From an uncultured Erysipelotrichaceae bacterium (GTDB taxonomy: Bacteria > Bacillota_I > Bacilli_A > RF39 > UBA660), in assembly GCA_902795845.1 (NCBI GenBank), contig CADBMU010000013.1, positions 1 through 10,033 on the forward strand: a DNA stretch of 10,033 bases, given 5' to 3'. A model generated the notes under the pieces. The model made no database searches. It was not told the origin of the DNA and worked only from the letters and a program-made list of their open reading frames with translations. The translations under genes were made by a program, and so were the position numbers. Positions 5,056-10,033 of the stretch are shown here, piece after piece (position 1 is the first letter of the stretch; each line of letters begins with the position of its first letter).

Positions 5056-7429
5056 ATTCGTTTCCTTTTAAACTAGAAACCATATCGATATTTTTTATTT
5101 TTTTAGCAAGGATTTTAGAAACTATATAAGAAAGTACGAATGTACCAACAGAGGCATAAACATAAGTTAATGGTTTAATATATGCACTAAAATCATAAGT
5201 TTCATCAAGAGCCATTTTAAATAACCAGTCAGTTAAGTAATATCCTAAAGGACATCCAATTAAAATAGCAACAATACTAATCCATAAATTTTGTTTAATA
5301 TATATTTTTTTGATTTGTTTATCTTTAAATCCTAAAACTTTAATTGTTGAAAATTGATATTGTTTTTCTGAGTAAGATAAAATACCAATGTTATAAATAA
5401 TTACTACACCTAAGAAACATGCAATAAATATAATTAAAACTATCATAGATTTCATAGTATTTAACATGTTAGCCATTCCATCTTTCAAATTATTAATATT
5501 TTGAATTAATTCAACATTTTTGATAGATTTAACATTCTTTAAGTTTTTATTAGTATAAATACTATCAGGAATATAATCTATGCCTAATTTTTCAGCATAC
5601 TTTCTTGTTAATGTAATATTTTGATTTTGAGGATCTTTATTAAATCCAACTATCTTTGATTCATAATATTTTGAATCACCATAAATATGCCATTTTATAG
5701 TATCACCAATTTTATAATTATTAGTTTCTGCTAATTTATAAGTAACATAAATACCTTCATCATTATCTAATTTAATGTAATTATTTTTATCATCTTCAAA
5801 TCTTACATAATCTTTAGCATCAGTTATAAATGCATTGTTACTTTCTCTAGTACCTTTGTTTTTTATTTCAATACCAAGAGATTTAGAACTAGCATTACCA
5901 TAAACAGATTCTATTTCTTTTAACTCTTCTTTTGTAATATTTTCTTTTAGAGTTAATTTGTAATCAAAGTTAAATAATTCATCAAATTGCATTTCTATAA
6001 ATCTATTTAAACTATTAAGCATTCCAAAGGCACAAACTATTAGCATACAGCATCCAACTATTCCAACTAATCCTGTTAAAGTTCTTGCTTTATTACGTAC
6101 TATATCTCTTAAGTTCCATTTACTTGAAAAAGATAAATTTTTAAATATTCCTTTAGTAGTTAAATTTAAACTATTTTTCTTTACTTTAGGCATTTTTACT
6201 CTTAGTGTTTCAGCAGGATTTTCTTTTAGTTCTTTATAGCATGTTAACATTGTTACAATACTTACAAGTACAATAACAAGTAATGCACAAATATAATTTT
6301 GACCATTTAATATTGCTACCCCATTTGGCATTTCAAAGAATGTCATTTCTAAATTTATAAAGAAATTACCCATTAAGAATCTTCCGGCTAGAAGTCCACA
6401 CATAGATGCAATTAAACTTATATAAAAACCATAAGATATATAATGTAAAAGAATTTTTCTATTTTTAAATCCTAAGGCTTTTAATGTACCAATTTGCATT
6501 CTTTGTTTTTTTACAACTCTAGTCATTGTTGTAACTACAGATAATAAAGCTATAATTATGAATAATCCTGAAAATATTCCAACATAAGCTTTTCCTTCAT
6601 CAATTTCTCCTTGATAAGTAGAATATGATGATGAATCTTCTATTTTAATTATTGCTTTAGCATTTTCTACTTGATCTTCAATAGCATTTTTTACACTATC
6701 ATTATTTTTTTTCTTATCAACATCCACCATTACATAATTAAATACTAAATGTTCTTTGTAATCAAAATCTTTAACATATTTGTCAAATAATTCTTCATTG
6801 TCAATGCCCATTTGTTTCATAGCATTTTCTTTAATATAACTTTCGGGAAATTCATTAATAGATAAATAAACTATTCCAAATGTATCATGAGAAGGATATA
6901 ATTCTGATGCATCTTTAACATCATAAACATGATCAGGTATATTAACAAGACCTACTACTTTTTCTTCAAGTACAAAATTATCATATTTTATTTTTATTGT
7001 ATCGTCAACTTTAACATTTTTTTCTTTAGCATAAAAACTATCTAACCAAACTCCGCTTTTATTTACATCAAATTTTTCACCTTCAAATACATAGAATTTA
7101 GAAATATTATTTGATTCAATAAAGTTTAATAAATATGTTATATCATTATTTTTAGCATCAGTAGCTGTTAAAGACAATTTTCTTTCAGCATCTTTTACAT
7201 GTTCAATTGATTTTATTGTATCTAAATCTTCTTCTGTAAAGTTTGCCCCCATAACATTTAAATCTTGTAAATTATTTTTTTCATAATAACTATCAGCACT
7301 TTGTTGCATTCCATCCATATAACTTTCTATTCCAGAATAAGCCATTACCCCGATAAAAAGCATTAAAAATATTGTTATAAATTGTGATAAGTTTTGCTTT
7401 ATATCACGAAGCATTTTTTTTCTTAACAT
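5054..7429 (-). CDS. ABC transporter permease, duplicated FtsX/MacB-like domains
   Basis: This 791-residue membrane protein pairs with the ATPase encoded just upstream. Helix 1 is at about 13-34, followed by a large extracellular region (about 35-280) and three helices (282-304, 330-354, 378-398). The second half repeats the plan with a helix at 450-472, an outer region of about 190 residues, and helices at 661-684, 714-737 and 755-776. The two FtsX cores share a cytoplasmic coupling motif: QIGTLKALGFKNRKI (312-326) and QFSTIKVLGFKDKQI (692-706). Such type VII permeases act as mechanotransmitters, exporting or extracting lipids, peptides or drugs. The substrate is not evident, and the lack of a BceB-like 10-helix arrangement argues against the classical bacitracin type. 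ATG 7429 lies one base after the ATPase stop, suggesting translational coupling; a second ATG at codon 6 is possible. Confidence 0.92.
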   Translation of the reverse strand: MLRKKMLRDIKQNLSQFITIFLMLFIGVMAYSGIESYMDGMQQSADSYYEKNNLQDLNVMGANFTEEDLDTIKSIEHVKDAERKLSLTATDAKNNDITYLLNFIESNNISKFYVFEGEKFDVNKSGVWLDSFYAKEKNVKVDDTIKIKYDNFVLEEKVVGLVNIPDHVYDVKDASELYPSHDTFGIVYLSINEFPESYIKENAMKQMGIDNEELFDKYVKDFDYKEHLVFNYVMVDVDKKKNNDSVKNAIEDQVENAKAIIKIEDSSSYSTYQGEIDEGKAYVGIFSGLFIIIALLSVVTTMTRVVKKQRMQIGTLKALGFKNRKILLHYISYGFYISLIASMCGLLAGRFLMGNFFINLEMTFFEMPNGVAILNGQNYICALLVIVLVSIVTMLTCYKELKENPAETLRVKMPKVKKNSLNLTTKGIFKNLSFSSKWNLRDIVRNKARTLTGLVGIVGCCMLIVCAFGMLNSLNRFIEMQFDELFNFDYKLTLKENITKEELKEIESVYGNASSKSLGIEIKNKGTRESNNAFITDAKDYVRFEDDKNNYIKLDNDEGIYVTYKLAETNNYKIGDTIKWHIYGDSKYYESKIVGFNKDPQNQNITLTRKYAEKLGIDYIPDSIYTNKNLKNVKSIKNVELIQNINNLKDGMANMLNTMKSMIVLIIFIACFLGVVIIYNIGILSYSEKQYQFSTIKVLGFKDKQIKKIYIKQNLWISIVAILIGCPLGYYLTDWLFKMALDETYDFSAYIKPLTYVYASVGTFVLSYIVSKILAKKIKNIDMVSSLKGNE

Positions 7430-7430
7430 A

Positions 7431-8141
7431 TTACCACTTCACTTCATCAATATTTTTTGGATGTTTATTTTTTTCATTAGATTCAACTTTACCATTTTTA
7501 AGTCTTATAACTCTATCTGCAACCTCAGCTATTAAAGCATTATGGGTAACAATTACAACAGTATTTTCACCATTATTAGCATCACATTGTTTCTTTAAAA
7601 GTTTTAAAACTTCAACTCCAGTTTTACTATCAAGAGCACCAGTTGGTTCATCACATAACAATAACAATGGATCTTTTGCTATTGCACGAGCTATAGAAAC
7701 TCTTTGTTGTTCACCACCAGATAATTGGTTAGGGAACTTATTCATGTGTTTTTCAAGTCCTACTTCTTTTAAAATTGTTTTAGCGTTTTTAGGCTTTTTA
7801 ACAATATCTTTTACTATTGAAACATTTTCATAAACTGTAAGTGTTGGTAATATATTATAAAATTGAAAAATAAATCCAACATTCTCAGCACGATAATCAG
7901 TTAGTTGTGTATCATTAAAATCTGAGATAACATTTTCTTCAACAACAATTTCACCACTTGTAACTTTATCCATTCCACCAAGTAAATTTAATAATGTTGA
8001 TTTACCCGCACCAGAAGGTCCTAAAATTACAACAAATTCACCTTTTCCAATTGAAAAGTCTACTCCATCAAGAGCATTAAATTTTTTTTCACCAACATTG
8101 TAAGTTTTCTTTACATTTTTAAACTTAATTAATTCTTCCAT
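7431..8141 (-). CDS. ABC transporter ATP-binding protein, LolD/MacB-type
   Basis: This cytoplasmic nucleotide-binding subunit powers the FtsX-type permease that follows it. From the chosen start it has 236 residues with all working motifs: Walker A GPSGAGKS (41-48), Q-loop Gln93, signature LSGGEQQR (140-147), Walker B LLLLCDEP (159-166), D-loop GALD (168-171) and H-loop His200 in VTHN. The signature and length are typical of the LolD/MacB/SalX group. The ATG at 8141 is chosen because GAGG lies five to six bases before it. Upstream in-frame ATGs (8156 and beyond) lack a ribosome binding site and would run into the operator and promoter region. Expression should depend on the promoter at 8188-8216 and the TetR regulator divergent to it. 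Confidence 0.95.
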   Translation of the reverse strand: MEELIKFKNVKKTYNVGEKKFNALDGVDFSIGKGEFVVILGPSGAGKSTLLNLLGGMDKVTSGEIVVEENVISDFNDTQLTDYRAENVGFIFQFYNILPTLTVYENVSIVKDIVKKPKNAKTILKEVGLEKHMNKFPNQLSGGEQQRVSIARAIAKDPLLLLCDEPTGALDSKTGVEVLKLLKKQCDANNGENTVVIVTHNALIAEVADRVIRLKNGKVESNEKNKHPKNIDEVKW

Positions 8142-8156
8142 ATTAACCTCTTTCAT

Positions 8157-8180
8157 AAAATATGAATTTTTTCTCACATT
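8157..8180. promoter_or_regulatory. Operator copy 1, in the leader of the ABC operon
   Basis: The 24-base site has core ATATGAATTTTTTCTCACAT (8160-8179). It matches operator copy 2 at 21 of 24 positions and lies immediately downstream of the predicted start (about 8181) of the ABC operon. It is a candidate binding site for the neighbouring TetR regulator. Confidence 0.65.
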
Positions 8181-8187
8181 CATTAGT

Positions 8188-8216
8188 ATTATACTCATAA
8201 TTACTAGCGAAGTCAA
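8188..8216 (-). promoter_or_regulatory. Sigma-A type promoter of the ABC exporter operon
   Basis: On the minus strand TTGACT (8216-8211) is followed after exactly 17 bases by a perfect TATAAT (8193-8188). The start would be near 8181, about 40 bases before the ATPase ATG. Operator copies lie directly on both sides, which fits repression. Confidence 0.85.
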
Positions 8217-8217
8217 C

Positions 8218-8241
8218 AAAATATGAAATATTTTTCACATT
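8218..8241. promoter_or_regulatory. Operator copy 2, between the divergent promoters
   Basis: The 24-base site has core ATATGAAATATTTTTCACAT (8221-8240), an imperfect palindrome with 8 of 10 symmetric pairs. It starts two bases from the ABC operon -35 box and ends four bases before the TetR gene -35 box, so a bound protein could affect both promoters. It is offset 61 bases from copy 1, about six helical turns. Confidence 0.65.
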
Positions 8242-8244
8242 TTA

Positions 8245-8273
8245 TTGAATTTATTTATAAAACAAAGTATAAT
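8245..8273 (+). promoter_or_regulatory. Sigma-A type promoter of the TetR regulator gene
   Basis: TTGAAT (8245-8250), 17 bases, then a perfect TATAAT (8268-8273). Transcription would begin near 8280, leaving a short leader of about 17 bases with AGGTGAT (8287-8293) as ribosome binding site. Confidence 0.83.
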
Positions 8274-8296
8274 GATGTTAGAAATCAGGTGATTTT

Positions 8297-8896
8297 ATGA
8301 GTAATACTAGAATGCCAACTCAAAAAAGAAGTATAGAAAAACGTAATAAAATTGTGGAAAAAGGTTTTGAATTAATGTGTGAACAAGGATATTTTTCAAC
8401 AAATACTACTGAAATTGCAAAATATGCTAATGTATCTACTGGCATTATTTATCAATATTTTAACGATAAGAAAGAAATTTTTATTGAAGGTGTAAAAAAC
8501 TATTCTAACAACATTATGTTTCCTATGCTTGGTATATTAGAAACTACTAAAATAGATTTTAAAAATTTAAATAGCTTATTAGAAAATATGATTGATTCTT
8601 TTATTAAAAGTCATACTATTTCTAAAAAGGCTCATGAAGAATTAATGGCTATGTCACATCTTGATAATGATGTTGCTAAGATTTTTAAAGATTCGGAATT
8701 AGAAAGTACAGATAAGATTGTAAGTATTTTAAATAACAATGGTATTGTAGAAGATAATTTAGAAGAAAAAATTCATATAATTATTGGAATGGTAGATAAT
8801 TTATGTCACGATATTGTTTATCACAATCATGAAAATATAGATTATAATGCTATGAAAAATATTGTTATTAATGAAATAATTCATTTATTAAAGTAA
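8297..8896 (+). CDS. TetR/AcrR family transcriptional regulator
   Basis: The 199-residue protein has the standard TetR layout. An N-terminal DNA-binding domain starts with KRSIEKRNKIVEKGFELM, and the helix-turn-helix TTEIAKYANVSTGIIYQYF lies at about 37-55. A variable all-helical ligand and dimerisation domain with no recognisable family follows. TetR proteins usually repress their own gene and a neighbour until a small ligand binds. The divergent ABC exporter operon, with near-identical sites flanking both promoters, is the obvious target. ATG 8297 is supported by AGGTGAT four bases upstream; ATG at codon 6 is a weaker alternative. The gene ends in a terminator shared with the convergent U32 gene. 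Confidence 0.95.
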   Translation: MSNTRMPTQKRSIEKRNKIVEKGFELMCEQGYFSTNTTEIAKYANVSTGIIYQYFNDKKEIFIEGVKNYSNNIMFPMLGILETTKIDFKNLNSLLENMIDSFIKSHTISKKAHEELMAMSHLDNDVAKIFKDSELESTDKIVSILNNNGIVEDNLEEKIHIIIGMVDNLCHDIVYHNHENIDYNAMKNIVINEIIHLLK

Positions 8897-8925
8897 AAAA
8901 ACGCTACCTCAAAGTAGCATTTTTT
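8895..8925. terminator. Bidirectional terminator between TetR and U32 genes
   Basis: GCTAC (8903-8907), a 6-base loop and GTAGC (8914-8918) form the stem. Seven A lie on the left (8895-8901) and six T on the right (8920-8925), so it works for both convergent genes. The last six codons and the TAG stop of the U32 gene are inside the structure. Confidence 0.85.
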
Positions 8926-10033
8926 ATTTGTTTTAATATTTTTTTTACAGTATCTTCGTCTTCTTTAAATAAATCTATTCTAAATTTTTTAATTCCTAGA
9001 TTTAAATAATTATTTATATTAGAAATTTTATCAATAGTCTTATAATGAAGAATTTTAGTTAAACATTTTTCTTGAATAATTGGATATTTATTATTATTTT
9101 TATCTATTAAATAATAATTATTATTTACTCTATTACATTCCATACATTTACCAAAGTACTGTTTGATTGGGCAGTATTTCATAACCATTAGTTCTGGTCT
9201 TGAATAAATTACTAATTCTAAATTATTAAAATTTTTAAAGGTATTTAATTTTGTGTCGTCAACTTCAACTGATAGGGTTACTCTTTCTAAATCTTTTAAC
9301 AATAAATCTTTAGTATAATCATTAGTTACATTTAAGGGATAATCCCCTAGCAGTAGATTATTATTTTTATACTTATTTATAGAACCTATCTCACTAACTA
9401 GTAAATTTTCATTTTCATAAAAAGGATATTTCATATTAACTCTTGGAAGTTTTAAATAGACATTTTTGTTTTTATATTTTTTATATATATCAACATTTGA
9501 TGTAATTATTTTATCCACTTTATTTTCAAGACAAGTAAGCAACTGTTGTTCATCATTTACTAATACTGTTATTTCTATATCATTATTAACTTTATATGTA
9601 TTAGTTTCATTAAATTCTAACTTAGTAAAATCATGAACAACAGTGTTTTTTCTAGTATCAACTAGTTTATCCAACACTTTCCTTCTTACTTCATTAATAT
9701 CTTTTAAATTCACAAAAATATTAGTATCTTTTTCTATTTTAGTATCAATAATTTTAAAAGGAGTATTTCCAACTTTTTCTAGTTGTCTTTTTATGTCCAT
9801 TTCAGTAACTTCATGTTTTAAGGCATTAACTACTATGTTTCCTTTTTCAGTTATTTCATTTTTACCATCACTTACTTTTATTTCAAATTCTTTATTAAGC
9901 AAAAACTTACAAGTAAATTTTATCGGTATTTTTCTTTCCGGAAGTTTTAAAAGTTCATCATTTAATTTTTTATCAACAGTTTTTAGAACTATATCTTTTT
10001 CTTTTAATTCAACTTTATTATCAACTAGACAAA
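8904..10033 (-). CDS. U32 family protein with DUF3656, C-terminal part (N-terminus off window)
   Basis: The frame is open from the stop at 8904 to the right edge, so this is the last 375 residues or so of a longer protein. A TTG at 9902 is not the start, because the frame and the homology continue upstream of it. The upstream part, from ERKIPIKF through QLEKVGNTPF to INEVRRKVLDKL, is the DUF3656 'collagenase' domain found after the first U32 barrel. The remainder is a second barrel-like region ending in RPELMVMKYCPIKQ and four cysteines (codons at 9171, 9144, 9135 and 9063), matching the iron-sulfur-type cysteine pattern of U32 proteins. Long U32 proteins of this type include RlhA (E. coli YdcP), needed for 5-hydroxycytidine in 23S rRNA. 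So an RNA-hydroxylation role is more likely than proteolysis, though that is inference. Full family length is about 650-800 residues. Confidence 0.88.
   Translation of the reverse strand, partial: CLVDNKVELKEKDIVLKTVDKKLNDELLKLPERKIPIKFTCKFLLNKEFEIKVSDGKNEITEKGNIVVNALKHEVTEMDIKRQLEKVGNTPFKIIDTKIEKDTNIFVNLKDINEVRRKVLDKLVDTRKNTVVHDFTKLEFNETNTYKVNNDIEITVLVNDEQQLLTCLENKVDKIITSNVDIYKKYKNKNVYLKLPRVNMKYPFYENENLLVSEIGSINKYKNNNLLLGDYPLNVTNDYTKDLLLKDLERVTLSVEVDDTKLNTFKNFNNLELVIYSRPELMVMKYCPIKQYFGKCMECNRVNNNYYLIDKNNNKYPIIQEKCLTKILHYKTIDKISNINNYLNLGIKKFRIDLFKEDEDTVKKILKQIKNATLR

Noticed and set aside
7384..7833. Open frame of 149 codons on the plus strand
   Set aside because: It is antisense to the ABC ATPase and the start of the permease; the Ser/Phe-rich product is the usual shadow of a conserved ATPase.
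5054..8141. BceAB-type antimicrobial peptide sensing and detoxification module
   Set aside because: The permease has two symmetric FtsX halves with large outer domains rather than a BceB layout, and the neighbouring regulator is TetR, not a BceRS two-component system.
8142..8219. N-terminal extension of the ABC ATPase to upstream ATG codons
   Set aside because: The extension overlaps the promoter and operator, lacks a ribosome binding site and is unlike the family; GAGG sits correctly before the ATG at 8141.
8904..9902. U32 gene starting at TTG 9902 as a complete 332-residue protein
   Set aside because: The frame stays open to the window edge and the DUF3656 homology begins upstream of the TTG, so the gene is truncated by the window.
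1..10033. TGA read as tryptophan (Mycoplasma-type code)
   Set aside because: Trp codons in the conserved genes are TGG and no family alignment needs TGA read-through. The absence of TGA stops among these few genes is weak evidence. The broken gene at 2548-2550 is interrupted by TAA, not TGA.

Overview
The window is AT-rich (about a quarter G+C by eye) chromosomal DNA from a low-GC Gram-positive bacterium, most likely a Firmicutes/Bacilli lineage from gut or a similar habitat. This rests on the gene families, purine-rich Shine-Dalgarno sites, sigma-A type promoters and a CIRCE heat-shock operator; no species can be named. The standard code fits: tryptophans are TGG, and every visible stop is TAA or TAG.

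Layout. Positions 1-1122 (minus) hold the N-terminal part of a seven-helix membrane sensor histidine kinase, cut by the window edge. Then, on the minus strand, come a PlsC-type acyltransferase (1187-2134), a broken peptidase-C39-like gene with an in-frame stop (2242-2643), trmB, the tRNA m7G46 methyltransferase (2757-3395), and a small heat-shock protein (3473-3892). A plus-strand nucleoside hydrolase (4150-5028) converges on a minus-strand ABC exporter operon (FtsX-type permease 5054-7429, ATPase 7431-8141). The operon diverges from a plus-strand TetR regulator (8297-8896). The right edge holds the C-terminal part of a long U32 'peptidase' (8904-10033, minus), open to the window end.

Most genes look like single-gene units: each has its own promoter or terminator, and several terminator hairpins include the stop codon. 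The only clear operon is ATPase-permease. Two regulatory regions stand out. At 3963-4065 a CIRCE element encloses the -35 box of the hsp20 promoter and is flanked by two more perfect palindromes with 9-base spacers. At 8157-8273 two near-identical 24-base sites flank two excellent divergent sigma-A promoters, which fits a TetR repressor controlling both itself and the ABC exporter.

I see no mobile element, CRISPR array, RNA gene or clearly new multi-gene system. The best leads are the two operator arrangements, the hsp20 leader, the decayed C39-like gene, and the nucleoside hydrolase whose catalytic-loop histidine appears to be absent.
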